64,000 nucleotides of DNA from Rhizobium sullae (GCF_025200715.1 NZ_CP104143.1:558001-622000); one strand, 5' to 3'; positions 7,026 to 16,444 are shown, numbered from the stretch's first letter. Numbers and translations are program-made. Notes: generated by a model from the sequence alone, not told the origin.

Positions 7026-9938
7026 CTAAGCCCGCTTCGTCAGCGGGAAGCGTTCCTTCAGCAGGCGCAGCACGGAATCAGAGCCCATCGGCGGGCCGAA
7101 AAGATAGCTCTGGCCGTAGCTGCAGCCCATCTTGGCAAGCTCGATGGCATCCTCATTGGATTCGATGCCTTCGGCGACGACCTGCATGTCCAGCTCGCGC
7201 GCCATGGAGATGACCGACCTGAGGATGGTTGCCTTCTTGTCGCTGTCGTCGCGAACCAGCGCCTTGTCGAGCTTGATCGTGTCGAAGGGGAAGCGGGTGA
7301 GGTAGGCGAGCGACGAGTAGCCCGTGCCGAAGTCGTCGAGCGCCAAGCCGAGGCCGGCCTCCTTGAGCTTCTGCAGCACAAGCCGCGCCTGCTCCGGATT
7401 TTCCATGACCATGGATTCCGTCAGCTCCAGCTTCAAGCGCGACGGCTCGCAATGGGTCTTCGAAAGAACCGAGCGCACGTCGTCATAGAGTTCGTTGTTG
7501 AGGAGCTGCACGCTCGACAGGTTGATCGAGACGAAGATCGGCAGTTCGCCGGTCTGGTTCTGCCAGGCCATCAGGTCGCTGGTCGCCTGTTCGAGCGCGA
7601 ACAAGCCAAGCGAGCCGATGATATCCGACGCTTCGGCGATCGGGATGAATTCCGATGGCGGAATGTTGCCGCGCTTCGGATGTTCCCAGCGCATCAGCGC
7701 CTCGAAGCCGGCAATCTCGACATCCTCCAGCCGCGCGATCGGCTGGTAGACCATCGACAGTTCCTTGCGCTCGATGGCGCGGCGGAGGTCGGATTCGAGC
7801 TGCAGGCGGTCGGCGCCGAAATCGCGGAAGGCGGGGCGGAAGGGTTCGACGCGGTTGCCGCCCGCGCGCTTGGCACGGTACATGGCAAGCTCTGCATCGC
7901 TCAGCATGCCGGCGGCGTTTTCCTGCTGATCGACCCATGAGGTAAGACCGATCGAGGCCGTCAGGATGATCTCGCGATTGCCGAAATTGATCGGCACCAT
8001 GATCGCCTTGCTGACGGCATCGGCAAAATCGGCGACCTTCGCCGGGTCGCGCTCGGAAACGAGGATGAGACCGAACTGGTCGCCCGCAAGGCGCGCCAGG
8101 GTATCCTGCGGTTTCAGGAGACGGCGGAGGCGGCGGGTGAGCGCGATCAGAATGTTGTCGCCGGCTGCAACGCCGAGCGAATCGTTCACCAGCTTGTAGC
8201 GGTCGATATCGATCACCATCACCGTCGGCCTGAGCGTTTCGCCGCCGGGCACAAGCGCCAGTACCGATTGTAGGCGGTCGATGAAGAGCTGGCGGTTCGG
8301 CAGGCCGGTGAGATTGTCGTGCAATGCGTCATGCAGCAGCCGCTCGATGGAATTCTTTTGCTCCGTGACATCGACGATCGTGCCGACGCAGCGGATGATC
8401 TCGCCGTTCGAGCCGAGCACCGGCCGGGCGCGGATCAGCAGCCAATGGAAATGTCCGTCCTCGGCGCGGATGCGGAACTCATGGTTCAGCCGCCCGCGGC
8501 GATGTTCGAGCAGCACGTCCAGCGTCGCGCGGAAGCGGTCGCGGTCGTCCGGGTGTAGCCGCGGCAGCCAGTTGCGGGCTGCACCATGCATGGTGCCAGG
8601 CGACAATCCGAGCTTCACGGAAACATCCGGAATGGTGACGACGCGGTCGCGCGCCACGTCCCAGTCCCAGACCATATCACCGGAGCCCGTGAGTGCCAGA
8701 GACTGCCGTTCGAGATCGGAGAACAGGCCCTGCTGGAAGGCGCCGCCCGCAAAGGCGTGCTGCATCACTGTAAAGCCGATCAGCAGAATGATGAGGACGA
8801 GGCCGCCGCCGAGCGCCGGCTGGATGATGTCGTTGTCAAGCCGGCCTGTCACGGTCAGCCATGCTCCGAACAACCAGACCAGGATCAGCGCCCAGGCGGG
8901 TACCAGCAGGATGGCGCGGTCGTAGCGGTTGAAGCCGAGATAGATGATGAGCACTATGCCCATCGTCGCAGTCAGCGCGAAGGAAAGCCGCGCAATGCCG
9001 GAGGCGATCGAGGGATCGTAGATCGCGACGCCGAAGAGCAGCGCAAGGCCGAGCACCCAGGCGAGCGTGGCGTAGCCGAGATGCGTGTGCCAGCGGTTGA
9101 GGTTCAGATAGGTGAACAGGAAGATCACGAAACTCGACGCCAGCGCCACTTCCGCACAGGCGCGCCATATTCGCTGGTCTGCCGAGGCAACGCTCACGAG
9201 TTTGCCAAGGAAACCGAAATCGACGCAGATATAGCCGAGCACCGCCCAGGCGAGTGCCGCCGTCGCAGGCAGCATCGAAGTTCCCTTGACGACGAAGAGG
9301 ATCGTCAGGAACACGGCAAGCAGGCCGGCAATCCCGAGCACGATGCCGCGGTAGAGCGTGAAGGCGTTAATCGTGTCCTTATAGGCGTCCGGCTCCCACA
9401 AATAGATCTGCGGCAGCTCGGGCGTCGCAAGCTCGGCAACGAAGGTGATGACCGCGCCGGGGTTCAGAGTGATGCGGAAGACGTCGGCCTCGTCGCTTGG
9501 CTGGCGGTCGAGCGCAAAGCCTTCGCTCGGCGTAATCGCCATGATGCGCTGCGAGCCGAGGTCCGGCCAGAAAAGCTTGGAATTCACAAGGCGGAAATGC
9601 GGAGCGACGATAACGCGCTCGAGCTGCTCTTCCGAGACATTGGCGAGCGCAAAGACGGCCCAGTCACCCTGGTGATTTTCGGAGCTGGCGCGCACCTCGA
9701 TGCGCCGGCGGATGCCGTCTGCGCCTGCAGCCGTCGAAACCTGGAAGGCCTCGCCCTGGTTGGCATAGATTTCCGTCGTCGCGGTCAGATCGAGCGCCGT
9801 GTCGTCGCGGGAAATCTTCACCGGTTCCGCCGCCTGCGCAACGCCTGCAGCCAATGCAAGCATCGACAGGAAAAGAGCTGCGATCACCGCGATCAATCGG
9901 CCGGACGGTGATTTGGGCAGCATGCGGTTCGTGGTCAT
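7026..9938 (-). CDS. Membrane sensor GGDEF-EAL protein with degenerate GGDEF site
   Basis: A 970-residue cyclic-di-GMP protein. Order: signal peptide (1-37), periplasmic beta-rich domain (40-180), seven to eight membrane helices (about 195-395, 7TMR-DISM-like), PAS domain (about 410-528), GGDEF (about 535-700) and EAL (about 715-965). The GGDEF signature reads A618-G-D-Q-F622, so cyclase activity is doubtful. The EAL domain keeps E746-A-L, the DDFGTGYSS loop at 868 and VAEGIES at 921, so it is a likely phosphodiesterase. Its ATG overlaps the end of the GNAT gene by four bases, suggesting a two-gene operon. The signal sensed is unknown. Confidence 0.9.
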   Translation of the reverse strand: MTTNRMLPKSPSGRLIAVIAALFLSMLALAAGVAQAAEPVKISRDDTALDLTATTEIYANQGEAFQVSTAAGADGIRRRIEVRASSENHQGDWAVFALANVSEEQLERVIVAPHFRLVNSKLFWPDLGSQRIMAITPSEGFALDRQPSDEADVFRITLNPGAVITFVAELATPELPQIYLWEPDAYKDTINAFTLYRGIVLGIAGLLAVFLTILFVVKGTSMLPATAALAWAVLGYICVDFGFLGKLVSVASADQRIWRACAEVALASSFVIFLFTYLNLNRWHTHLGYATLAWVLGLALLFGVAIYDPSIASGIARLSFALTATMGIVLIIYLGFNRYDRAILLVPAWALILVWLFGAWLTVTGRLDNDIIQPALGGGLVLIILLIGFTVMQHAFAGGAFQQGLFSDLERQSLALTGSGDMVWDWDVARDRVVTIPDVSVKLGLSPGTMHGAARNWLPRLHPDDRDRFRATLDVLLEHRRGRLNHEFRIRAEDGHFHWLLIRARPVLGSNGEIIRCVGTIVDVTEQKNSIERLLHDALHDNLTGLPNRQLFIDRLQSVLALVPGGETLRPTVMVIDIDRYKLVNDSLGVAAGDNILIALTRRLRRLLKPQDTLARLAGDQFGLILVSERDPAKVADFADAVSKAIMVPINFGNREIILTASIGLTSWVDQQENAAGMLSDAELAMYRAKRAGGNRVEPFRPAFRDFGADRLQLESDLRRAIERKELSMVYQPIARLEDVEIAGFEALMRWEHPKRGNIPPSEFIPIAEASDIIGSLGLFALEQATSDLMAWQNQTGELPIFVSINLSSVQLLNNELYDDVRSVLSKTHCEPSRLKLELTESMVMENPEQARLVLQKLKEAGLGLALDDFGTGYSSLAYLTRFPFDTIKLDKALVRDDSDKKATILRSVISMARELDMQVVAEGIESNEDAIELAKMGCSYGQSYLFGPPMGSDSVLRLLKERFPLTKRA

Positions 9939-10549
9939 CGGCTGTCGGTTTTCCTGCCTGTATCCGCATCGGTGGCAAGCAGTGAATACATCACGTGGTC
10001 ATGCCACTGACCGTTTATTTTCAAGTATCCGCGCAGATAGCCTTCCCGCTGAAACCCAGCCTTTTCAAGCAGGCGAATGCTTCGTGCGTTCTCCGGAATA
10101 CAGGCTGCCTCGATACGGTGCAACTCAAGCCCTGCGAAGATATAGGGTATAACCAACTGAAGTGCGGCGAACATATGGCCTTGGCCGGCATGCTTCTCGC
10201 CCATCCAGTAGCCGATCATGCAGCTCTGCGCCGCACCGCGACGGATATAGCCGATCGTGATCCCGCCGAGCAGCTCCATGTCCGGTTTCAGGAACAGGAA
10301 CAGCGGGATCGCCTGTCCGGAGGCGTATTCCTGCTTGCCGCGGATGACACGGGCGCGATAGGCGCCCTCCGTCAGCTCATCGCGCCGCCACGTGGGTTCC
10401 CAGGGTTCCAGGAACTTGCGGCTGGCGGCGCGCAGCTTGTGCCACTGGTTGAAATCCTGGTAGCGCGGAAGCCTCAGCGCATAGCGGTCGTTCTCGATCT
10501 CCACCGCTTCCGGCTGCCGCGACAGGAACCGAAAAACCGATTTTGGCAT
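9935..10549 (-). CDS. GNAT N-acetyltransferase (RimJ/RimL type)
   Basis: A 204-residue acetyltransferase resembling RimJ, which acetylates protein N-termini such as ribosomal protein S5. The N-terminal block YALRLPRYQDFNQWHKLRAASRKFL, the core GYWMGEKHAGQGHMFAALQ and ENARSIRLLEKAGFQREGYLR give the acetyl-CoA binding fold. It is co-directional with the M16 peptidase (29-base gap) and overlaps the next gene by four bases. The exact substrate cannot be read from the sequence. Confidence 0.85.
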   Translation of the reverse strand: MPKSVFRFLSRQPEAVEIENDRYALRLPRYQDFNQWHKLRAASRKFLEPWEPTWRRDELTEGAYRARVIRGKQEYASGQAIPLFLFLKPDMELLGGITIGYIRRGAAQSCMIGYWMGEKHAGQGHMFAALQLVIPYIFAGLELHRIEAACIPENARSIRLLEKAGFQREGYLRGYLKINGQWHDHVMYSLLATDADTGRKTDSR

Positions 10550-10578
10550 CGATCACTCCCGGCAGGATGGAACGCGGC

Positions 10579-11877
10579 TCAGCGGCTTGCTGTTTTCGAC
10601 TGCGCTAAGGGAGCGGACAGCGAGGCGACGATGTCTTCCATAGGTGCAAGCCGCTCCAGCGGGCCGATTGCCGAAAGGGTCGGCACGGTGTCAAAGAACA
10701 GGCGGCCGGCGAGGTCGGTGAGACGCTCGATGGTGATGCCCTCGAGCCGTTCCATCATTTCCTGATTGGAGATAGGCTCGCCATAGAGCATCATCTGGCG
10801 GGCGATCTGGCCAGCGCGTGCGGCCGGGCTTTCCTGCCCCATCAGAAGCTGGGCGCGGATCTGCGCGCGGGCGCGCTCGATCTCCTTCTGCTCGATGAAG
10901 CCTGCCGACTTGTGCAGCTCGTCGACGATCACCGGCACGAGTTCGGGAAGGTTCTCGCCGCCGGTCGCGGCATGGATGCCGAAGATGCCGGTGTCGGAAA
11001 AGCCCCAGTGGAAGGCATAGATCGAATAGCAGAGGCCGCGAATTTCCCGCACTTCCTGGAAGAGGCGGGACGACATGCCGCCGCCGAGGATATTGGCAAG
11101 GATCTGCGAACAGTAAAAGTCGCGGGCATGGTAGGCCTTGCCCTCGAATCCGAGCAGGACCTGCGCATCCATCAGGTCGCGCGTCTCGCGCACGCTGCCG
11201 CCGATGTAGCGGGCTGTCTCGATGACCGGCGGCGCGCTCGGCGCGGTCGGCAGGCTCGCGAAGCGCCGTTCCACCATGCGCACGAATTCGTCATGATCGA
11301 CCGCCCCGGCGGCGACGACGAACATGCGGTCGGTGGTGTAGTTTCGGCCGAGATAACTGCGGATCTGCTGCGGCGAGAAGGAGACGACGGTTTGCGGCGT
11401 GCCGAGGATGGCGCGGCCGAGCGTCTGGTCGCGATAGGCGGTCTCGGAGAACTTGTCGAAGACCACGTCGTCCGGCGTGTCGTTCGCCGCGTTGATCTCC
11501 TGCAGGATGACCTGCTTCTCGCGTTCGAGTTCGTCTTCCTCGAAGGCCGATTCGGTCAGGATGTCGGCGAGAATATCGACGGCAAGTGGCAGGTAATCCT
11601 TCAGCACGCGGGCATAATAGGACGTCGTTTCGGTCGAGGTGGCAGCGTTCACCTCGCCGCCCACATCCTCGATTTCCTCGGCGATGTCGCGGGCCGAACG
11701 CCGGGCCGTGCCCTTGAACGCCATGTGTTCGAGCAGGTGCGCTATGCCATGCTCGTCTTCCGTCTCGTTGCGCGAACCCGATTTGATCCAGACGCCCAGA
11801 GCGACGCTTTCAAGATGCGGCATGGTCTGGGTTACTACCGTCAGCCCGGATTTGAGCCGGGTGCACTCAACTGTCAT
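10579..11877 (-). CDS. M16 family zinc metallopeptidase (mitochondrial-processing-peptidase-like)
   Basis: A 432-residue peptidase. The inverted zinc motif HLLEH lies at 47-51 (GIAHLLEHMAFKGT), with the downstream glutamate-rich helix EDELEREKQVILQEI that supplies the third ligand. The length and order match bacterial homologues of the mitochondrial processing peptidase beta subunit. It sits 25 bases after thrC on the same strand, a linkage common in Rhizobiales. It is probably cytoplasmic, as no signal peptide is seen. Confidence 0.92.
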   Translation of the reverse strand: MTVECTRLKSGLTVVTQTMPHLESVALGVWIKSGSRNETEDEHGIAHLLEHMAFKGTARRSARDIAEEIEDVGGEVNAATSTETTSYYARVLKDYLPLAVDILADILTESAFEEDELEREKQVILQEINAANDTPDDVVFDKFSETAYRDQTLGRAILGTPQTVVSFSPQQIRSYLGRNYTTDRMFVVAAGAVDHDEFVRMVERRFASLPTAPSAPPVIETARYIGGSVRETRDLMDAQVLLGFEGKAYHARDFYCSQILANILGGGMSSRLFQEVREIRGLCYSIYAFHWGFSDTGIFGIHAATGGENLPELVPVIVDELHKSAGFIEQKEIERARAQIRAQLLMGQESPAARAGQIARQMMLYGEPISNQEMMERLEGITIERLTDLAGRLFFDTVPTLSAIGPLERLAPMEDIVASLSAPLAQSKTASR

Positions 11878-11902
11878 TGGCTATCTTTCTGCGCTTGCCG
11901 CA

Positions 11903-13303
11903 TCACGTCCGGGCGTGTTTGCCGATAAAGCCTTCAATGGCCTTAAGTTCCGGATCGACGACTTGGAAGCGCTCCTCCTTAAGCATCAGACCAGCAAGCC
12001 ACGTCGGAAGCGCCGGGTCAATACCGGAGGCGGATTTTACCGCTGCGGGGAATTTTGCCGGGTGCGCGGTCGCAAGCGTCACCATCGGCGTGTTCGGTTT
12101 TTCGTGCTTGGCAGCGACGAAGACACCGATCGCCGAATGCGGGTCGAGAAGATAGCCGGTTTCGGCATAGGTAGTCTTGATCGTCTGCGCCACCTGCTTT
12201 TCGCTGGCGCGGCCGGCGCGGAAATCCTTCCTGATCGCGGCAAGCGCCTTCGGCGTGATCTCGAAACCGTTCGACTGCTTCAGGCTGTCCATCGCATGGC
12301 GCACCTTGGAAGCATCCCGGTCGTAGGCTTCGAAAAGCAGCCGCTCGAAGTTCGAGGAAATCTGGATGTCCATCGATGGTGAGGTTGTCGCCTTCACTTT
12401 CTTCATGTCGTAGCGGCCGGTCCTCATCGTGCGGGCGAGGATGTCATTCTCGTTGGTCGCGATCACCAACTTGCCGATCGGCAGGCCCATGCGCTTCGCG
12501 GCGTAGCCTGCAAAGATGTCGCCGAAATTGCCGGTCGGCACGGTGAACGAAATCTTGCGGTCCGGCGCGCCGAGTGCGATCGCCGTCGTGAAATAATAGA
12601 CGATCTGGGCCATGATGCGCGCCCAGTTGATCGAGTTGACGCCGGAAAGGCGTACCTTGTCGCGGAAGGCCACATCGTTGAACATCGCTTTGACGAGGTT
12701 CTGGCAGTCGTCGAAATTGCCCTTGACCGCCAGTGCATGGACATTGCCCGCCGTCGAGGTGGTCATCTGCCGTTGCTGCACCGGCGAAACCTTGCCGTGC
12801 GGAAAGAGGATGAAGATATCGGTGCGTTCGCGGCCCGCGAAGGCGTCGATCGCAGCCCCGCCCGTATCGCCCGACGTCGCGCCGACGATCGTCGCGCGCT
12901 GGCCGCGCTTTTCCAGTGCATAGTCCATCAGACGCGCCAGAAGCTGCATCGCCACGTCCTTGAAGGCGAGCGTGGTGCCGTGGAAAAGTTCCATGACGAA
13001 GCTGTTCGCTCCCGTCTGTACGAGAGGGGCGATCGCCGGATGCCGGAAAGTGCCATAGGCTTCGTCGATCATCGCCCGGAAGGTGGTGGCGGGAATTTCG
13101 CCGGTCGTAAAGGGCGAAAGGATCGCAAACGCGATCTCCTGGTAGCTCTTGCCGCGCAGGGCCCGGATTTCCTTCTTGGAGAAATGCGGCCATTGGCGAG
13201 GAACATAGAGACCGCCGTCGCGCGCAAGACCCGTCAGCAACGCATCGCAAAAGCCGAGGGATGGGGCCTCGCCGCGGGTCGAGATATAGTCCACGTTCTT
13301 CAT
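11903..13303 (-). CDS. thrC: Threonine synthase
   Basis: Converts O-phosphohomoserine to threonine using pyridoxal phosphate. The start at 13303 gives MKNVDYISTRGEAPSLGF, the usual N-terminus; the frame stays open upstream to 13429 but that stretch is unconserved. The PLP lysine lies in the segment GTTLAFKDVAMQLLARLMDY, and VGATSGDTGGAAIDAFAG and VPTGNFGDIFAGY bind phosphate. At 466 residues it has the length of the gram-negative class. The M16 peptidase follows closely. Confidence 0.96.
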   Translation of the reverse strand: MKNVDYISTRGEAPSLGFCDALLTGLARDGGLYVPRQWPHFSKKEIRALRGKSYQEIAFAILSPFTTGEIPATTFRAMIDEAYGTFRHPAIAPLVQTGANSFVMELFHGTTLAFKDVAMQLLARLMDYALEKRGQRATIVGATSGDTGGAAIDAFAGRERTDIFILFPHGKVSPVQQRQMTTSTAGNVHALAVKGNFDDCQNLVKAMFNDVAFRDKVRLSGVNSINWARIMAQIVYYFTTAIALGAPDRKISFTVPTGNFGDIFAGYAAKRMGLPIGKLVIATNENDILARTMRTGRYDMKKVKATTSPSMDIQISSNFERLLFEAYDRDASKVRHAMDSLKQSNGFEITPKALAAIRKDFRAGRASEKQVAQTIKTTYAETGYLLDPHSAIGVFVAAKHEKPNTPMVTLATAHPAKFPAAVKSASGIDPALPTWLAGLMLKEERFQVVDPELKAIEGFIGKHART

Positions 13304-13504
13304 CCTTGACGTTATGGCCGGAAGAGATCCGGATGGAGGAGCCAAGCGCCGGAATTGCAGCAGATCGAAATGTGCGTCAAAACGGTGCTTACCCGATCGA
13401 TTTTTCTTTGCGCCGCTGATATAGACCATCGCAAACTGTCACGAAAGGCCCCGCAAACAAGACTTCGAGGCCTGCCAGAAACTTTGTAAGAGGGTGGAAT
13501 AATC

Positions 13505-14149
13505 GTGTTCGGCAAAGTCTCGCGTCTCATCGTTTCCGTATCTGTCGCCGCTCTTCTTGCCAGCTGCAACTCCCTGGGTGTCGGCGGCGAAAGCAAGTCC
13601 ACCGAAGCGGCGCAGACGAACGGCAATGCTCAGATCATGCCGCTTGCGCCCGCCAATCCCTCTTCCAGCAACACGCCGATCGGCACGGCGACCAACGCTC
13701 AGGGTGCCGCCCAGCCGGTCGTCCAGGGCACCTGCCCGCAGATTTTCATGAAGGATCAGGACGCGATCTTCCGCACCTATGCCAAGGGCAAGACGGGTGA
13801 CAACAGCCAGATCGTCCATCAGGCGGCAATCGGCGACTACACGCGCCAGTGCACGCTGAACGAACAGAACCTGTCGATGACAGTCGTGGCGCAGATCCGC
13901 CTGATCGCCGGTCCAGCCGGCGGCCCGGGCCGCGTCACGCTGCCGCTGCGGATCACCGCCTACGACGGCCAGGATGTCGTCTCTTCGGAAGTGGTTCCGT
14001 TTACCGCCGAAATTCCGGCAGGGCAGACGGCCGCTCAAGTCCTCTTCCGCAAGGACGGCTTCAAGCTGCCGGTCGGCTCCGGTGCACTGGTGCGCATCAA
14101 TATCGGCTTCGATCAGGGGCAGGCCGCAAAGACCAAGAAGGGCAGCTAA
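13505..14149 (+). CDS. Conserved rhizobial lipoprotein of unknown function
   Basis: A 214-residue protein starting at GTG 13505. The N-terminus MFGKVSRLIVSVSVAALLASC ends in a lipobox (LLASC), so it should be lipidated and anchored in the envelope. A low-complexity Ala/Asn/Ser/Pro linker (about 30-70) precedes a folded beta-rich domain containing two cysteines (GTCPQIF, TRQCTLN). I do not recognise a functional family. It is divergent from thrC and convergent with a HAD phosphatase gene. Confidence 0.85.
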   Translation: MFGKVSRLIVSVSVAALLASCNSLGVGGESKSTEAAQTNGNAQIMPLAPANPSSSNTPIGTATNAQGAAQPVVQGTCPQIFMKDQDAIFRTYAKGKTGDNSQIVHQAAIGDYTRQCTLNEQNLSMTVVAQIRLIAGPAGGPGRVTLPLRITAYDGQDVVSSEVVPFTAEIPAGQTAAQVLFRKDGFKLPVGSGALVRINIGFDQGQAAKTKKGS

Positions 14150-14169
14150 GGGCGCTTCGGCGTTCCTCG

Positions 14170-14859
14170 TCAGAGGACGCCAGCCCATTCCGCAAGGGCG
14201 GCAACCACGCCCGGCAGGTCGTTCATCCGCGAGATGACCGTCTCTGCACCGGCATCCGTCAGGCGGTCGGCGTGCGAGGAATAGGTATGCGATGCACCGG
14301 TGAAGCCGATGACGCGCATGCCGGCGGCGCGTGCCGCATGGATGCCATGGACGGAATCCTCGACGACGACCGTCTTCGACGGTGAAACGCCCATCTTTTC
14401 GGCGCCATGCAGGAAGATGTCCGGCTTCGGCTTGACGCGATCCGGCCCGAGATCTTTTGCGGAAAAGACATTCGGAGCAAACAGCTTCTTCAATCCCACC
14501 TTGCCGAGCATCATGTCGAGCCTGTGCGAACTGGAATTCGAGCAGACGCAACGCTTCAGATCAAGGCGCGAGACGGCGAACTCGACGCCCGGAATGGCTT
14601 GCACGTCGCGCTCGAGGCGCAGGTCGAGCAGCTTTTCGGATTTGTCGAGCAGCGACGCGGAAAGCGGGATGCTCGCCTCGCGCTCCACCTGGAGAAGGAT
14701 GTTCTTCCAAGTCATGCCTGCGAACCGCTCGGCCATCTCTTCGGTGCTGATCGGATAGCCCGCGTCCGTCAGAAGCTTGGACTCCACGTCCGCCGCGATA
14801 ATTTCGGAATCGACCAGAACGCCGTCGCAGTCGAAAATGATGAGGTCGAAGCCGTCCAT
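14170..14859 (-). CDS. HAD-IA phosphatase
   Basis: A 229-residue haloacid-dehalogenase hydrolase. Motif I is FDCDGVLVDSE (nucleophile D10, acid/base D12), motif II is the SNSSS threonine/serine region, and motifs III/IV are KPKPDIFLHGAEKMGVSP and VVEDSVHGIHAARAAGM. It resembles phosphoglycolate phosphatase and beta-phosphoglucomutase relatives. The substrate is probably a small phosphosugar and cannot be assigned further. Confidence 0.88.
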   Translation of the reverse strand: MDGFDLIIFDCDGVLVDSEIIAADVESKLLTDAGYPISTEEMAERFAGMTWKNILLQVEREASIPLSASLLDKSEKLLDLRLERDVQAIPGVEFAVSRLDLKRCVCSNSSSHRLDMMLGKVGLKKLFAPNVFSAKDLGPDRVKPKPDIFLHGAEKMGVSPSKTVVVEDSVHGIHAARAAGMRVIGFTGASHTYSSHADRLTDAGAETVISRMNDLPGVVAALAEWAGVL

Positions 14860-14977
14860 GTACTCTCAAGCCTTGTTGGGGGATGATGCGACTTACACGA
14901 TGGACGCCGAAAGCTCAACCGGCAGGCGGGCATGGCTGGGATGCGCCTCGCGGACGGCTGGCTGCTGCTGTCGGTCG

Positions 14978-15664
14978 TCAGGCTTCCAGCGGAAAGAGCG
15001 ACAGGAACTGCCGCTCGCCTTCTGGCGAGAAGATCACCGAACGGCTTCCCGCCGTCCGCCGCGCCCAGCCCTTGTCGAAGAAGTTGGAAAGCAGCGCCTT
15101 GCCGAGGCTGCCGGCAAGATGCGCGCGCCGCTCGCTCCAGTCGAGGCACGAGCGGCAGAGCGGGCGGCGTGACGACTTGAGATCGGAGATATCGACGCCG
15201 ATGCATTTCAGTTGGCTTTCACCTTTCGACGTGACCGACAGGCTTTCGCCGAGGGCGTCGATCGCGCCCGAAGCCACGAGACTGTCGAGCATGCGCACGC
15301 CGTAATCGCCGGCCAGATGATCGTAGCAGATGCGCGCCTTGCGCAGCGCCGGTTCCTTCGGACCCATCCGGTGTCTGAGATGGCCGCGGCTGGCGGCGAA
15401 GCCCATCATGCTCTCGATCAGCCGGGCAGTCGCCTCGTCTGCGAGTGTGAAATAGCGGTGTCGGCCCTGCTTGCGCTGGGTGAGCAGGCCGCCGGTTTGG
15501 AGCTTGGCGAGATGCGTGCTCGCCGTCTGAAGGGTGATGCCGCCGACTGCCGCAAGCTCGGTCGCCGTCAGTGCCCGGCCGCCAGAAAGCGCAGCCAGCA
15601 TGTTGGCGCGCGCAGGATCGCCGATCAGCGCTCCAATCTGGGCAATGTCCGGTCCTTCTTTCAT
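14978..15664 (-). CDS. ArsR-family winged-helix regulator with C-terminal CxxC domain
   Basis: A 228-residue transcription factor. Residues 1-90 form an ArsR helix-turn-helix (ALIGDPARANMLAAL, then ELAAVGGITLQTASTHLAKL). The longer C-terminal half carries CRSCLDWSERRAHLAGSLG, a CxxC segment seen in a subgroup of ArsR regulators. It is divergent from the NIPSNAP/ABM pair with 71 bases between starts, and two inverted repeats lie in the gap, so it probably represses that pair and itself. Confidence 0.85.
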   Translation of the reverse strand: MKEGPDIAQIGALIGDPARANMLAALSGGRALTATELAAVGGITLQTASTHLAKLQTGGLLTQRKQGRHRYFTLADEATARLIESMMGFAASRGHLRHRMGPKEPALRKARICYDHLAGDYGVRMLDSLVASGAIDALGESLSVTSKGESQLKCIGVDISDLKSSRRPLCRSCLDWSERRAHLAGSLGKALLSNFFDKGWARRTAGSRSVIFSPEGERQFLSLFPLEA

Positions 15665-15665
15665 A

Positions 15666-15701
15666 CTTCGATCGTAACCGAAGCATTGTCGTCGTGCAAT
15701 G
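15666..15701. promoter_or_regulatory. Two adjacent inverted repeats in the ArsR/NIPSNAP divergent promoter
   Basis: CTTCG at 15666-15670 pairs with CGAAG at 15679-15683, and CATTG at 15684-15688 pairs with CAATG at 15697-15701, each with an eight-base spacer. Two tandem dyads next to the ArsR start are a plausible operator. Confidence 0.4.
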
Positions 15702-15735
15702 TGCGAAAACGCCTTTCACAAGCAAGGAGAAAGAG

Positions 15736-16065
15736 ATGCTGACCTGCTTCATCCGCTACGAGATCGACCCCTTCACTAAGGATGCCTTTACCGAATATGC
15801 CCGTGTTTGGGGGCAGGCGATCCCACGCAACGGCGCCGATCTCATCGGCTACTTCGGCCCGCATGAGGGGTCTGCGACAACCGCCTACGGCGTCTATAAC
15901 ATCGAAAGCCTTGCCGCTTACGAGGCCTATCGCGCCCGCCTCGCAGCCGATCCGCTCGGTAAGCAAAACTACGAGTTCGCCAAACGCGAACGCTTCATTC
16001 TCAAGGAGGACCGCATCTTCCTGAAGAACGTGTCCGTCCCTCATTCCCCGCTGGTGCTGCCATGA
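15736..16065 (+). CDS. NIPSNAP-family protein
   Basis: A 109-residue ferredoxin-like alpha-beta barrel protein. The start at 15736 is set by aaggag nine bases upstream. Conserved features are ITCFIRYEIDPF-like opening (MLTCFIRYEIDPFTKDAFTEY), the GYFGPHEG turn and KQNYEFAKRERFILKEDRIFL. The family's enzymatic role is unclear; relatives act as small monooxygenases or binding proteins. It overlaps the next gene by four bases (ATGA), so the two are one translational unit. Confidence 0.85.
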   Translation: MLTCFIRYEIDPFTKDAFTEYARVWGQAIPRNGADLIGYFGPHEGSATTAYGVYNIESLAAYEAYRARLAADPLGKQNYEFAKRERFILKEDRIFLKNVSVPHSPLVLP

Positions 16066-16409
16066 TCGCCGTCATCTTCGAAGTCGTCCCCTATCTGGGC
16101 GAACGCCACAGATATCTCGACCTTGCCGGTGACCTGCGCGCCGAACTGGAAAAGATCGACGGCTTCATCTCCATTGAACGCTTCGAGAGCCTGACGATGC
16201 GCGGCAAACTGCTGTCGCTCTCGTTCTGGCGGGACCAAGAGGCGGTGAGAGAATGGCGCAACCTCGAAGCTCACCGCGCCGCGCAGAAGGCCGGCCGAAA
16301 CGGCATCTTCGCCGACTACCGCCTGCGCATCGGCCACGTCGTCCGCGACTACGGCATGTTCGAGCGGGATGAGGCGCCGGCGGATAGCCTGAAGGTGCAC
16401 ACGGCTTAG
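16062..16409 (+). CDS. Antibiotic biosynthesis monooxygenase (ABM) domain protein
   Basis: A 115-residue ABM-fold protein. The N-terminal strand MIAVIFEVVP, then AELEKIDGFISIERFESL and KLLSLSFWRDQEAVREWRN are the family pattern shared with heme-degrading and quinol monooxygenases. It is coupled to the NIPSNAP gene by the ATGA overlap, and the two dimeric alpha-beta barrels may work together on a small reactive compound. Control by the divergent ArsR regulator is inferred from position. Confidence 0.85.
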   Translation: MIAVIFEVVPYLGERHRYLDLAGDLRAELEKIDGFISIERFESLTMRGKLLSLSFWRDQEAVREWRNLEAHRAAQKAGRNGIFADYRLRIGHVVRDYGMFERDEAPADSLKVHTA

Positions 16410-16444
16410 TCTAGAGGCTTGGTTTCGCTTGGAGAGGAAGCCCA

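Noticed and set aside
13439..14551. 370-codon minus-strand ORF across the lipoprotein gene
   Set aside because: Overlaps the lipobox-bearing plus-strand gene and part of the HAD gene; no motif.
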